Positions 9,133 through 19,174 of a stretch of 64,000 bases of DNA are shown here, one piece after another; positions within the stretch are counted from its first letter, which is position 1, and each line of letters starts with the position of its first letter. Where the stretch lies: contig DATJBV010000077.1 of the NCBI GenBank assembly GCA_035515055.1, positions 62,001 through 126,000 on the forward strand, in the 5' to 3' direction. This stretch comes from Pollutimonas sp035515055 (GTDB lineage Bacteria; Pseudomonadota; Gammaproteobacteria; Burkholderiales; Burkholderiaceae_B). Below the pieces are notes generated by a model. The model searched no databases. It was not told the origin of the DNA and saw only the letters and a program-made list of their open reading frames with translations. The position numbers and the translations under genes were made by a program.

Positions 9133-12100
9133 CTAGCCTATCATCATCAAGCTCGCGTTGCCCCCCGCCGCTGCGGTGTTCACGCTTACCGATACCTCTT
9201 TCAACAGACGTTCCAGCCGATAGCCGTCGCCCGCCGCCAATTCATCGCTGCTCAATCCCTGAACCGACAAGATGGGCCCTTGGCGCTGCGCCACCCGCCG
9301 ATTCAACTGAAGCAATGTGTCGCTGTCGCCTTCGAACAAGACCGCCTGGTAGTCGTCCTGGTCGATGCTCGTGTCTTGCCATAATTGCATGTTCTTTTTT
9401 TGCGCGGCGTCGGCGCCGGTGTACAAGCCGCGTCCGGCATCGTTGTCCAGTATGGCCATCTGGTTGCCGGTCGCTGCGCATGCGTCGAATTGCGCGCGCG
9501 CACCGGAATCAGTGGCGGCGATGCACAACACCGTGCCTCGCGGCTTCACGTGATACATGTTGGTTTCGCCGGTAGGGCCGGGCAGTGCCACCGAAGCGCC
9601 GCGGGCGCCGTCCATGCGACACCATTCCGGCAGCCCGGCGGGCCGCCTGGAAAGCAGGCGCAGCAAATACAGCGGCCCCCCCGCCTTCGGCCCTGTGCCC
9701 GACAGCCCTTCCCCGCCGAATGGCTGGACGCCGACCACCGCCCCGACAATATTTCGGTTGATGTAGATATTGCCTGCGTGAATGCGCGCCGACACATGCG
9801 TAACGGTTTCGTCCAGGCGGGTATGGACACCGAAGGTAAGCCCATAGCCAGTGGCATTGATGGAATCGATCAACTGATCGATCTGGTCGCGCGGGTAACG
9901 AACGACATGGAGCACCGGTCCGAACACTTCCTTCTTCAGCGCCGCAACCGTGTCGATCTCGATGATGGCCGGCGCGACGAAATGGCCGAAACGGCAGCGA
10001 TCGCCCAGGGACAATTGATCCACTTTATACCCGGCCTTTTTCATGGCCTGGATATGCGCCTGTATGGCGGCCTGCGCCTCGGCATCGATGACGGGTCCGA
10101 CATCGGTGGACAAGACGCTGGTATTGCCCACGCTTAGTTCGTTCATGGCACCGCGCAGCATGGTAAGTACGTGATCGGCGCAGTCTTCCTGAACGCATAA
10201 CAGGCGCAAGGCCGAGCAACGCTGTCCGGCGGAATCGAAGGCCGACGTCAAGACATCGAACACGACTTGTTCGGCCAGGGCCGAGGAGTCGACGATCATG
10301 GCGTTCTGGCCGCCGGTTTCGGCAATCAGCGGTATTGGGCGTCCCGACTCGTCCATGCGTTCGGCCAAGGTGCGCGCGATCAGGCGCGCCACGCCGGTGG
10401 ATCCGGTAAACATGACTCCCCGTACCTGGGGGCTGGCCACCAGGGCCGCCCCGACGGTTTCGCCCTGTCCCGGCAACAATTGCACGGCGCCGGCCGGGAC
10501 GCCTGCACGGCGCAAGATAGCAATAGCCTGGGCGGCGATCAAGCTGGTTTGTTCGGCCGGTTTGGCCAGCACCGGGTTACCAGCGGCAAGTGCGGCGGCG
10601 ACCTGGCCCGTGAAAATGGCCAGCGGGAAATTCCATGGACTGATGCAAAGAACAGGACCCAGTGGGCGATGCGTATCGTTGGAAAACGTGGCTTCGATTT
10701 GCGCGGCGTAGTAGCGCAGGAAGTCGACGGCTTCCCGCACTTCGGCTATGGCATTGGAAAGTGATTTCCCCGCTTCGCGCACGATCAGGCCGAGCAAAGG
10801 CTGCATCTCGTCTTCGAGCAATTGCGCCGCGCGCGCCAGGCACAGCGCGCGCTCCGCCACCGGCGTAGCCTGCCAGATGGGGGCTGCTCGCGTGGCGGCC
10901 AATAACGCCTGTTCGATATCTTCTTGATTCGACTCGACCATATGGCCAACGACATCGCGATAGTCGGCAGGGTTCTTTACCGGCCGTTGCCGTTCCTGGT
11001 CCCACACGTAGTCATCGTCGCCGACCATGGGATGCGCGCGCCAGGCATGTCCGGCGCTATTGAGCAATGCGGCCGACAACGATCCCAGGCGATGCTCGTT
11101 GCTAAGATCCACGCCTGCCGAATTCAGGCGTCCATCGGCTTGCGCAAACAACTGGCGCGGGAGGACGATTTTATCGTGGGGCGCGCCCAACGGCTGTATG
11201 CGCAGCGCCGACTCGACCGGATCGGCGATCAGCGTTTCCACAGGTACATTATCGTCGCCGACCTGGTTCACGAACGAGGTGTTGGCGCCGTTCTCCAATA
11301 AGCGCCGGACCAGATAAGCCAGCAGCGTCTCGTGCGTGCCTACAGGCGCATAAATACGGCATGGCCGATTCAGTTTGCCCTGCGCCAGCGGGCCGGTCAC
11401 TTCCTCGTACAGCGGCTCGCCCATGCCATGGAGGCACTGGAATTCGTACTGGCCGGGATAATAATTTTGACCGGCCATGTAGTAAATGGCCGAAAGCGTA
11501 TGTGCATTGTGCGTGGCGAACTGCGGGAATACGGCCTGGGGGGCGGCAAGCAGCTTGCGGGCGCAGGCCAGGTAGGACACATCGGTATAGATTTTGCGAG
11601 TGTAGACCGGATAGCCTTCGAGTCCATCGATCTGCGCTCGCTTGATTTCGGAATCCCAATAGGCGCCCTTTACCAAGCGCACCATGATCCGATGACCGCT
11701 GCGTGCGGCCAGATCGATAACGTAGTCAATAACATAGGGCGCCCGCTTCTGATACGCCTGGATCACGAATCCGATTCCGTTCCACCCAGCAAGATCAGCA
11801 TCGAAGCACAGGGCCTCCAGCAAATCGAGCGATATCTCCAGCCGGTCCGCTTCCTCCGCATCGATGTTGAGGCCAATATCGTAGCTGCGCGCCAACTTGG
11901 CGAGCTCGGTCATGCGCGGCAAGAGTTCCGCCATGACCCGGTCGCGCTGGGCGCGCGAATAACGAGGGTGCAGCGCCGACAGCTTGATGGAAATACCGCC
12001 GCCTTCGTAGATGCCCTGGCCTTTCGAAGCCTTGCCGATTGCATGGATGGCTTGTTCGTATGACGCGTAGTAGCGCGCGGCATCGTCGGCCGTGGTCGCG

Positions 12101-12948
12101 GCCTCGCCCAACATATCGTAGGAATACCGAAAACCTTTGTCCTCATGCTTGCGGCCGTTGGCAATCGCGGCGGAGATGGTTTGCCCGGCAACGAATTGTT
12201 CTCCCATCATCCGCATGGCTATATTCACGCCCTTGCGGATCAACGGCTCCCCGCCCTTGCCTATCAAGCGCGTCAGCGCCCGGGACAGCGATTGTTCGCT
12301 ATTGACGCTGACAAGCTTGCCGGTGAGCATCAGGCCCCATGTTGCGGCATTGACGAATAGCGACGGCGACTCGCCCATATGCGAACGCCAATTGCCATGG
12401 CTTATCTTGTCGCGGATGAGGGCATCGCGCGTCGCGCGATCGGGGATGCGCAGCAGGGCTTCCGCCAGGCACATGAGGGCAACGCCCTCCTGGCTGGACA
12501 AGGAGAACTCCTGAATCAGTCCCTCGACCCCGCCGCCCTTGCGTTTGGCGCGCAGCGTTTCGACCAGCCGTCGAGCCAACGCATCCACATCCTGTTTGCG
12601 ATGAACGCGGGCCTGTTCCGCCAATGCGGGCAGGCACTCGGTTTCCGGGCGCCGGTAAGCGGACGTGATGGCGGCGCGCAGCACGGATTGCGGCTGCACA
12701 TCCTGGGCAAACTCGTAAAAAGGCAGGGACAGGTCGGCGTCGTGAACGTCTTCGCCAGATAGCCCGGTCTCTTGTGCATTGAAATGCGTGATTTCGGCGG
12801 GCAGTTGCCCGCGCTCGATGGCATCGATATACGCAACGACGGCTTGCTTGTGCAACCAATGCGGCGTGCAGCCAAGTTTGCTTGCCGCGACCCTGAGCCG
12901 CTCGCGCAGCGTTTCGTCCACTTTGACGCCTAATGTGGTCGTTGCCAT
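9133..12948 (-). CDS. putA: Trifunctional proline utilization protein PutA (RHH repressor, proline dehydrogenase, P5C dehydrogenase)
   Basis: Oxidises proline to glutamate in two steps and represses its own gene when proline is absent. The 1271-residue protein begins with a ribbon-helix-helix DNA-binding domain (residues about 3-45, TTTLGVKVDETLRERL), making it the trifunctional class. A FAD-dependent proline dehydrogenase barrel follows (KLSALHPRYS, MVRLVKGAYWD). An NAD-dependent aldehyde dehydrogenase follows with ISPWNFPLAIF, FTGSTGVA, the general-base region AETGGQNAM, and the catalytic cysteine in GQRCSALR. A C-terminal extension of about 150 residues completes it. The gene stands alone on the minus strand between pqiC and livK, with candidate operators in its promoter. 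Confidence 0.96.
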   Translation of the reverse strand: MATTTLGVKVDETLRERLRVAASKLGCTPHWLHKQAVVAYIDAIERGQLPAEITHFNAQETGLSGEDVHDADLSLPFYEFAQDVQPQSVLRAAITSAYRRPETECLPALAEQARVHRKQDVDALARRLVETLRAKRKGGGVEGLIQEFSLSSQEGVALMCLAEALLRIPDRATRDALIRDKISHGNWRSHMGESPSLFVNAATWGLMLTGKLVSVNSEQSLSRALTRLIGKGGEPLIRKGVNIAMRMMGEQFVAGQTISAAIANGRKHEDKGFRYSYDMLGEAATTADDAARYYASYEQAIHAIGKASKGQGIYEGGGISIKLSALHPRYSRAQRDRVMAELLPRMTELAKLARSYDIGLNIDAEEADRLEISLDLLEALCFDADLAGWNGIGFVIQAYQKRAPYVIDYVIDLAARSGHRIMVRLVKGAYWDSEIKRAQIDGLEGYPVYTRKIYTDVSYLACARKLLAAPQAVFPQFATHNAHTLSAIYYMAGQNYYPGQYEFQCLHGMGEPLYEEVTGPLAQGKLNRPCRIYAPVGTHETLLAYLVRRLLENGANTSFVNQVGDDNVPVETLIADPVESALRIQPLGAPHDKIVLPRQLFAQADGRLNSAGVDLSNEHRLGSLSAALLNSAGHAWRAHPMVGDDDYVWDQERQRPVKNPADYRDVVGHMVESNQEDIEQALLAATRAAPIWQATPVAERALCLARAAQLLEDEMQPLLGLIVREAGKSLSNAIAEVREAVDFLRYYAAQIEATFSNDTHRPLGPVLCISPWNFPLAIFTGQVAAALAAGNPVLAKPAEQTSLIAAQAIAILRRAGVPAGAVQLLPGQGETVGAALVASPQVRGVMFTGSTGVARLIARTLAERMDESGRPIPLIAETGGQNAMIVDSSALAEQVVFDVLTSAFDSAGQRCSALRLLCVQEDCADHVLTMLRGAMNELSVGNTSVLSTDVGPVIDAEAQAAIQAHIQAMKKAGYKVDQLSLGDRCRFGHFVAPAIIEIDTVAALKKEVFGPVLHVVRYPRDQIDQLIDSINATGYGLTFGVHTRLDETVTHVSARIHAGNIYINRNIVGAVVGVQPFGGEGLSGTGPKAGGPLYLLRLLSRRPAGLPEWCRMDGARGASVALPGPTGETNMYHVKPRGTVLCIAATDSGARAQFDACAATGNQMAILDNDAGRGLYTGADAAQKKNMQLWQDTSIDQDDYQAVLFEGDSDTLLQLNRRVAQRQGPILSVQGLSSDELAAGDGYRLERLLKEVSVSVNTAAAGGNASLMMIG

Positions 12949-13028
12949 TATCGTATTCCTGTAGTCCCCAATGCCATGGCTCCAAGCGGCGAGCCGCCCA
13001 AGGCCAAACGAGACCGGAATACTAAACC

Positions 13029-13091
13029 GGTTGTACCTATTTTTATATAAAGGTTAACCCTTTATGTAGCGATTGATCAACGGGTACAACC
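13029..13091 (-). promoter_or_regulatory. putA promoter region with inverted GGTTGTACC/GGTACAACC boxes
   Basis: GGTTGTACC at 13029-13037 and its exact reverse complement GGTACAACC at 13083-13091 flank a perfect GGTTAACC palindrome (13052-13059) and an AT-rich stretch. The right-hand box lies in the last codons of pqiC. The arrangement looks like operator sites around the putA promoter, and since PutA carries its own RHH domain, autoregulation is the simplest reading. I could not assign -35 and -10 boxes with confidence. Confidence 0.45.
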
Positions 13092-13736
13092 TTTTAATAC
13101 GACGTCCGCCGCCGGAGCCGGCGCGGCACCCGACGGCAACTGGCCGGCAATAACCGATGCAAGGCGGCGCAAAGCTTCGCGGTGCCCCGTCACCATGGCG
13201 GACATGCCAGTCTGGACGGGAACGCGTGTTTCCCCGCGGCAAATGATTGGCTTGCGTCCGGGCAAGTTCGACGGCACGAGTTCCCATGTGGCGTCCAGGC
13301 CGGCGTGGCGCCCGTAAATCGATTCAAAGCGCTGCACGCGCACGATGACCTTCCATATACCCAGGCCGTCCGGGGCGCTGCCGGACGGAATGTCCAGCAC
13401 GTCCAACCGGCGCGATAGGTCTTCAGCCAACGAGCGGCGTATCTGATCGGACAAGGGCGACGCCCATAGTGCGCTATTGAGCGGGACGACTTGAGCGCTG
13501 TCCGGATCGCTGACGACGATTTGCGGGCGGTCGACCTGTTCGGGCAAGCTTACGTGCTGGACGCTGACGGCATAGCGTGGGCCACCGGCCTTCGGCACTG
13601 GCGCAGACGAGCCCGCCCTCCGAACTGGCTGCGAATCCGCAAGAGGTTGCAGGGTGTAATACTGGACAGGGGACGAGGCACAGCCCGATAAGGCGGCGGC
13701 CAATATTGCCCAACAGAGGCTTATGCGTAACGTCAT
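13077..13736 (-). CDS. pqiC: Outer-membrane lipoprotein PqiC (ABC-type transport auxiliary, DUF330)
   Basis: Lipoprotein of the Pqi intermembrane lipid-transport system, anchored in the outer membrane and contacting the PqiB tube. The 219-residue protein has a lipoprotein signal with lipobox LSGC, then SSPVQYYTLQPL, which is typical of the family start, and a central RPQIV region. It follows pqiB by seven bases. Its last codons contain one of the candidate putA operator boxes. Confidence 0.9.
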   Translation of the reverse strand: MTLRISLCWAILAAALSGCASSPVQYYTLQPLADSQPVRRAGSSAPVPKAGGPRYAVSVQHVSLPEQVDRPQIVVSDPDSAQVVPLNSALWASPLSDQIRRSLAEDLSRRLDVLDIPSGSAPDGLGIWKVIVRVQRFESIYGRHAGLDATWELVPSNLPGRKPIICRGETRVPVQTGMSAMVTGHREALRRLASVIAGQLPSGAAPAPAADVVLKGCTR

Positions 13737-13743
13737 ATAGATC

Positions 13744-15402
13744 CTAGGGGCTTACCGAAAGGGCATCGCGCGGCGCTCCCCGGAGCAGCGCGGTGGGATG
13801 TGTCTGCAAATAGTCGGCTAGAGCCCGCAGCGACTTGGCCGCCGTACTTATTTCGCGCAGCGTTTGATCCAGGTTGTTGCTTGCTGATGAGTCCTGGGCC
13901 AGCAATTCATCGACACGGCGCAGAGAGCTCTTCGCCGCCTTGAGTACAGCGCCCGCCTGAGGAGCCACCTGCGTATCGAGTGTGTTGACCAGCTTCGCGA
14001 TCGAATTCAGGCTGGCCCGCAAGTCCTTTCCTATTCCATCGAAAGGAATAGTGTCGAGCTTGGTCACGATGCTGGAAATCTGCTCTTGCAGGCGGTCGAA
14101 GTCGCCAGGCACGGAAGGCAGCACGACAGGCACGCGCTCAGGATCGAACTCGACCGGCTCGGCCTTGGGGAAAAAATCGAGTGCTACATACTGTTGGCCG
14201 GTGAGAATATTCGCGGTTCGCAATTGGGCGCGCAAGCCGTTCTTGATCAATGGCGCCATCAGGCCGCCGCCGGGAATGCCGGATGTACCGTTCTGAAGGT
14301 TCAGCCGCTCGTAGGCTGCGCCAAATCGCAATGGATACAGCTCGGCTTTCACCAGCGCGTAAAAATAGCGCTCTTTGGGATTGAACTCCAGGTCGATGTC
14401 GACTACTTTGCCCAGCTCCATGCCCCGGAACTCCACAGGCGCGCCCACACTTAGTCCTCGTACCGACTGCTGCAGCTGCAATTCAATGGCAAACGGCGGG
14501 CCATCCGGATCCGCCATGGCGCTTGCCTGGCTATCGGCAAGCCGGAATACGCTATCGGCCCCCGCAGGTTTCTTGTCCAGCGGATCGCCCGCCGCAAACG
14601 CGATCCCGCCGGCGACCACCGACACCAACGACCCCGTCTGCACATTGAAGCCATCCGCGCTAAGTGAAACGTTGACACCGCTGGCGTTCCAGAAGCGCGC
14701 ATCCGTGGTCACGAATTTGTCGTTGGGCGCATCGATGAACACCTGGATCTTGACCGACTGGCCATCTTCTTGCAGATCATAGCCAATGACCCGCCCGACC
14801 TGGATCCGCCGGTAATATACGGGAGACCCGATCTCGAGCGACCCGAGTTCCGCCGAGTGCAGGCTGAATCGGGTTCCCGGCCGCCCGCTGGTAATTTCAG
14901 GCGGCTTTTCCAGCCCGGTGAACGTGTAGACGGGGTCTTGTTCCTCGTCTTTGGACTCGGCGGCGTCTACGCCAATATACGCACCTGACAATAACGTCCC
15001 CAGGCCGGACACGCCGCTAAGTGCAAGTCGCGGCCGTACGACCCAAAAACGCGTCCCTTCCTGCGTCAGGTAGGACGACCCCTCGCGGTTCAGCTCCGCA
15101 CTGACCAGAACCCGGCTTCTATCGTCCGATACCCGTATACCGGTCACCAGTCCGACGACGACATCCTTGTACCGGACTTTTGTCTGGCCGACCTCAAGCC
15201 CTTCCGCGGATTCGAAGCTGATGATCACGGTCGGGCCGGTGTGCAGCCAGCTCTGGACCAGCAGCGATGCGCCTACAACCGCGGCGACGAAGGGCACCAG
15301 CCAGATCCACGAGATACGGCTTTCGCTCTTGGGCTTGACCCGGGGATCCCGCAGCCGCGGCCCGGGCCCGGTATCTTTGTTGTTATCGTTATTGGGGGAC
15401 AT
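13744..15402 (-). CDS. pqiB: Intermembrane transport protein PqiB (MCE-domain tube)
   Basis: Periplasm-spanning MCE protein with an N-terminal membrane anchor (ISWIWLVPFVAAVVGASLLV). Three tandem MCE/MlaD repeats are visible from their openings: FESAEGLEVGQTKVRYKDV, then FSLHSAELGSLEIGSPVYYR, then LQLQQSVRGLSVGAPVEFRG. A C-terminal coiled-coil helix (about residues 430-540) forms the needle. At 552 residues it matches the family. It overlaps pqiA by 14 bases and is followed by pqiC, giving a complete pqiABC set for lipid traffic between the membranes. Confidence 0.94.
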   Translation of the reverse strand: MSPNNDNNKDTGPGPRLRDPRVKPKSESRISWIWLVPFVAAVVGASLLVQSWLHTGPTVIISFESAEGLEVGQTKVRYKDVVVGLVTGIRVSDDRSRVLVSAELNREGSSYLTQEGTRFWVVRPRLALSGVSGLGTLLSGAYIGVDAAESKDEEQDPVYTFTGLEKPPEITSGRPGTRFSLHSAELGSLEIGSPVYYRRIQVGRVIGYDLQEDGQSVKIQVFIDAPNDKFVTTDARFWNASGVNVSLSADGFNVQTGSLVSVVAGGIAFAAGDPLDKKPAGADSVFRLADSQASAMADPDGPPFAIELQLQQSVRGLSVGAPVEFRGMELGKVVDIDLEFNPKERYFYALVKAELYPLRFGAAYERLNLQNGTSGIPGGGLMAPLIKNGLRAQLRTANILTGQQYVALDFFPKAEPVEFDPERVPVVLPSVPGDFDRLQEQISSIVTKLDTIPFDGIGKDLRASLNSIAKLVNTLDTQVAPQAGAVLKAAKSSLRRVDELLAQDSSASNNLDQTLREISTAAKSLRALADYLQTHPTALLRGAPRDALSVSP

Positions 15403-16657
15403 GTGGCTCTCTTAAGACGGTATTATTGCTTGGGCGATCCCAGCCCAGCCTCGGGTCGTAGCTCATGGCGGCCAACATCGTCAGTATGACCACGACGCCA
15501 AAGCTCACTGCCCCGGGACCGGCAATCACCTGCGAAATGCCGGGAAAGTCTGCCAAGGCGGTCATCACGATGACGACAAAAACGTCTAGCATCGACCACT
15601 GGCCAATGAACTCGATCAATTCATACAAGCGGGTGCGCTGGCGTTGCACGGTCGGTCCTTCCCATTGGCGTCGCAGCAAAAGAATAGCAAGCGCCAGCAG
15701 CTTGGTCATGGGGACAACGATGCTTGCAATAAATACAATGAGCGCCAAGTCCCAGGAACCCAGCCGCCACAATTCCACGACGCCACCCAGTATGGTATGG
15801 GAACTGTTATCCAGCGTGCTGCGTATGTGCATGATAGGAAGCACGTTTGCCGGAATATAAATAATGCTTGCGGCCACCAGCAGCGCCCAGACACGACTCG
15901 ACACGTTGGGCTTGCGAAGGTGAACCGTTGCCCCGCAACGCGCGCAGGGGGATCTAGAGGCATCGTCCGGAACGCTTTGGACGTGACCACAAGAGGAACA
16001 CGCCGCCACGGGTTGGCCCGGCAGCAGCGCCGAACCCGATACCAAGGAAAGGCCGGCATCCTCGGCGTATCGCCACAGGCGAAGCGCCGAAACACGGCTT
16101 AGCCCGGTCAACAGGAAGGTGAGTACCGCGAAACCCCAGATGCCGGGGCCAGGCTGAAGCGTAGCAAGACTTGAGAATTTCACCATGGCAACGAGGAAGC
16201 CCAACATCAACACGGGCACCATGCTCCAGTTCGCAACGTAATGCAGCATGCGCATTCCGTATCGGAAGTCCCAAGGCAGTCGACCCGAACGTATACACAG
16301 CAACCCCCACAGCAGAAAGAATAATTGCGTAAGAGGCAGCCAAAAGCCGAAGAGTCCTGTCATGGCGGCAAGTACCCAGTGACCCTGCCGCCATGTCAGC
16401 CATAACGCCCCGGGAAGCGATGCAGTAACGCTATGCCCCTGAATGTCGAGGCGTGCAACAGGAAAGGCGTTGGCAATGGCGAATACGACCAAGGCGGCCA
16501 GCGTCAGCGCGATCCAGCCGTCAAGCGAGACAGCGCTTTGGCGGTACAGCGCATACCCACAGCGCCTGCATGCCGCAAGCGCGCCCGCTTCCAGCGGCAC
16601 GCGCCGATGCAGCGAGGCGCAGTGCTCGCAAGCAACTAACGGGTTGTCTGCCATCAA
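15389..16657 (-). CDS. pqiA: Intermembrane transport protein PqiA (paraquat-inducible protein A)
   Basis: Inner-membrane partner of PqiB. The 422-residue protein contains two copies of a PqiA unit, each with a zinc-ribbon-like pair of CxxC motifs (CEHC and CRRC in the first; CSSC and CARC in the second) followed by four hydrophobic segments. The start overlaps the clpA stop by four bases (ATGA), so pqiA is translationally coupled to clpA. That is not the usual context and would tie envelope lipid transport to a protease regulon. Confidence 0.94.
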   Translation of the reverse strand: MMADNPLVACEHCASLHRRVPLEAGALAACRRCGYALYRQSAVSLDGWIALTLAALVVFAIANAFPVARLDIQGHSVTASLPGALWLTWRQGHWVLAAMTGLFGFWLPLTQLFFLLWGLLCIRSGRLPWDFRYGMRMLHYVANWSMVPVLMLGFLVAMVKFSSLATLQPGPGIWGFAVLTFLLTGLSRVSALRLWRYAEDAGLSLVSGSALLPGQPVAACSSCGHVQSVPDDASRSPCARCGATVHLRKPNVSSRVWALLVAASIIYIPANVLPIMHIRSTLDNSSHTILGGVVELWRLGSWDLALIVFIASIVVPMTKLLALAILLLRRQWEGPTVQRQRTRLYELIEFIGQWSMLDVFVVIVMTALADFPGISQVIAGPGAVSFGVVVILTMLAAMSYDPRLGWDRPSNNTVLREPHVPQ

Positions 16658-18975
16658 TCGATGAGCTCGGGTTCCGGATGCGAGGGCGACGAATGACCGG
16701 ATTTATCGGCCTTGTTCGGCTTGTCGGAAAACACCAGTTCCACCTTGCCATTGCCGTCCAGTTTGACTTCGACATGACCACCGTCGGCAAGCCGGCCAAA
16801 TAGCAATTCATCGGCCAGCGCGCGGCGTATGGTGTCTTGGATGAGCCTTTGCATGGGCCGCGCGCCCATGGCCGGGTCGAATCCTTCCTTCGCGAGGTGC
16901 TCGCGCAATTCTGGCGAAAAGACGACGTCGACGCGCTTTTCGTGCAACTGGTCTTCCAGCTGCATAAGGAACTTGTCGACCACGCGCATGATGATATCGC
17001 GCGAAAGCGGCGTGAACCCAATGATGGCATCGAGACGATTGCGGAATTCGGGTGTGAACAGCCGCTTGATATCGACCATTTCGTCGCCCGTGCGCGCCGG
17101 AGTTGCAAAGCCGATACTTGTTCGGTTCAATGCCTCGGCACCCGCGTTGGTTGTCATGACGAGGATGACGTTGCGGAAGTCGGATTTGCGGCCGTTGTTA
17201 TCGGTCAGCGTGCCGTGGTCCATGACCTGAAGCAGTATGTTGTAGACGTCGGGATGCGCCTTCTCGATCTCGTCGAGCAGTAGGACGCAATGGGGCTGTT
17301 TGCTTACCGCTTCAGTCAGCAGGCCGCCCTGATCGAAGCCGACGTAGCCTGGAGGCGCGCCGATCAGGCGCGACACGGTGTGCCGTTCCATGTATTCGGA
17401 CATGTCGAAACGCAAGAGTTCGATGCCCAGGACGAAGGCCAACTGCCTTGCGACTTCGGTCTTGCCCACGCCCGTGGGTCCGGAGAACAAGAACGAGCCT
17501 ATGGGCTTGTCGGGCCTGCCCAGGCCGGAGCGCGCCATTTTTATGGATGCCGCCAAGGCTTCGATAGCGGTGTCTTGACCGAACACCACGGTTTTCAGGT
17601 CGCGTTCGAGCGTGGCCAGCTTGTTGCGATCATCGTTCGAGACGCTTTGCGGCGGAATACGCGCAATCTTGGCGACGGTTGCCTGTACCTCGGCCTTGCC
17701 TATTACCTTCTTTTGACGTGAACGCGGGAGCAAGCGTTGCGCGGCGCCAGCCTCGTCGATGACGTCGATGGCCTTGTCGGGCAGGAAACGGTCGTTGATG
17801 TGGCGCGCCGCCAGCTCGGCCGCAGCCGTAATGGCCGCCGCCGAATACCGGACTCCGTGGTGCGCCTCGAAATGCCCTTTCAGGCCGCGCAGAATCTGGA
17901 TGGTCTGCTCGACCGTGGGCTCGGGGACATCGATCTTTTGGAAACGGCGCGACAGTGCGTGATCTTTTTCGAAGATTCCGCGGTACTCGTTATATGTGGT
18001 TGCGCCCATGCATTTCAGCTGGCCAGACGACAATGCGGGCTTCAGCAGATTGGACGCATCGAGCGTGCCGCCGGAGGCCGACCCCGCACCGATAAGCGTG
18101 TGGATTTCATCGATGAAGAGTATGGCATTGGCGTTGTCTTTAAGCGACTTGAGCACACCCTTGAGGCGTTGTTCGAAATCGCCGCGATATTTGGTTCCGG
18201 CCAGCAAAGCGCCCATATCGAGCGCGTAGACTTCCGAGTCGGCAAGGATTTCAGGAACGTCGCCCTTGGTAATGCGCCATGCCAGCCCTTCGGCGATAGC
18301 CGTTTTGCCCACGCCGGCTTCGCCGACCAGCAACGGATTGTTCTTGCGGCGCCGGCACAATACCTGGATGACGCGCTCGACCTCGTGTTCGCGGCCGATA
18401 AGCGGATCGATGCGGCCATGGCGGGCTTCCGCGTTCAAATCCGTTGCGTAGAGTTCCAGCGGGGATTTTTGTTGATCCGAACGCGCTTCCGCTTCCGGCG
18501 GTTGCGGTTTGGCCGGCTCGGTTGGCGGTTCTTCATGGCCCTTCGTTATGCCGTGCGAAAGGAAATTCACAACGTCCAGACGCGTGACGCCCTGCTGCTG
18601 CAGGAAATACACGGCATGGGAGTCCTTTTCCCCGTACATGGCCACGAGCACGTTCGCCCCGGTTACTGTGTTCTTGTTGGAATTACCCGATGACACGTGC
18701 ATGATGGCGCGCTGTATGACGCGCTGAAAGCCGAGCGTCGGCTGGGTGTCGACTTCGTCCTCGCCTGGGAATACAGGCGTGTTCTCGTTGATGAACTTGC
18801 GCAGGTCATGACGCAAGGTGTCGATATTGGCCGAACAAGCGCGCAACACATCCACCGCGGCCGCGTTGTCGAGCAGCGAGAGCAGTAGGTGTTCTACGGT
18901 AATAAATTCGTGTCGTGCAGTGCGGGCCTCGACGAAGGCCATGTGCAAGCTGACTTCAAGTTCTTCGGAAATCAC
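16654..18975 (-). CDS. clpA: ATP-dependent Clp protease ATP-binding subunit ClpA
   Basis: AAA+ unfoldase that feeds substrates, including N-degron proteins delivered by ClpS, to ClpP. The Clp N-domain opens with ISEELEVSLHMAFVEA. The first AAA module has GEAGVGKTAIAEGL and FIDEIHTLIGAG, and the second has GPTGVGKTEVARQL and LLLDEIEKAH, with sensor and arginine-finger regions between. The frame runs upstream to 19005, but a GTG at 18975 preceded by GGAGGAAGC gives a 773-residue protein starting where ClpA usually does, so I use GTG. Confidence 0.95.
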   Translation of the reverse strand: MISEELEVSLHMAFVEARTARHEFITVEHLLLSLLDNAAAVDVLRACSANIDTLRHDLRKFINENTPVFPGEDEVDTQPTLGFQRVIQRAIMHVSSGNSNKNTVTGANVLVAMYGEKDSHAVYFLQQQGVTRLDVVNFLSHGITKGHEEPPTEPAKPQPPEAEARSDQQKSPLELYATDLNAEARHGRIDPLIGREHEVERVIQVLCRRRKNNPLLVGEAGVGKTAIAEGLAWRITKGDVPEILADSEVYALDMGALLAGTKYRGDFEQRLKGVLKSLKDNANAILFIDEIHTLIGAGSASGGTLDASNLLKPALSSGQLKCMGATTYNEYRGIFEKDHALSRRFQKIDVPEPTVEQTIQILRGLKGHFEAHHGVRYSAAAITAAAELAARHINDRFLPDKAIDVIDEAGAAQRLLPRSRQKKVIGKAEVQATVAKIARIPPQSVSNDDRNKLATLERDLKTVVFGQDTAIEALAASIKMARSGLGRPDKPIGSFLFSGPTGVGKTEVARQLAFVLGIELLRFDMSEYMERHTVSRLIGAPPGYVGFDQGGLLTEAVSKQPHCVLLLDEIEKAHPDVYNILLQVMDHGTLTDNNGRKSDFRNVILVMTTNAGAEALNRTSIGFATPARTGDEMVDIKRLFTPEFRNRLDAIIGFTPLSRDIIMRVVDKFLMQLEDQLHEKRVDVVFSPELREHLAKEGFDPAMGARPMQRLIQDTIRRALADELLFGRLADGGHVEVKLDGNGKVELVFSDKPNKADKSGHSSPSHPEPELID

Positions 18976-19174
18976 GCTTCCTCCATTACATATCGGAGCG
19001 GACAAACAATTCGATAAATCCTATTCTATGACTAAATCGACCTTGCGTATCAACATTGATAAAAGACTCATTCGACTGTTACCGGCTAGCATCAAAACTA
19101 TCCGATAACCTTACTATACATGTACTTTTTGCGGAGCGGGAGCAGGAAAAGGCCGCGTTATAAGTAAAAATTTT
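18976..19174. other. clpS-clpA intergenic region (199 bp)
   Basis: AT-rich gap between two minus-strand genes, unusually long for clpS-clpA, so clpA may have its own promoter here. A weak TTGATA ... TAGAAT pair with 19-bp spacing is the best I can see on the minus strand. No terminator hairpin with a T-run is present. Confidence 0.3.

Noticed and set aside
17737..18693. 318-codon plus-strand frame
   Set aside because: Antisense to clpA in the frame expected from GC-rich codon bias; no motif or ribosome-binding site.
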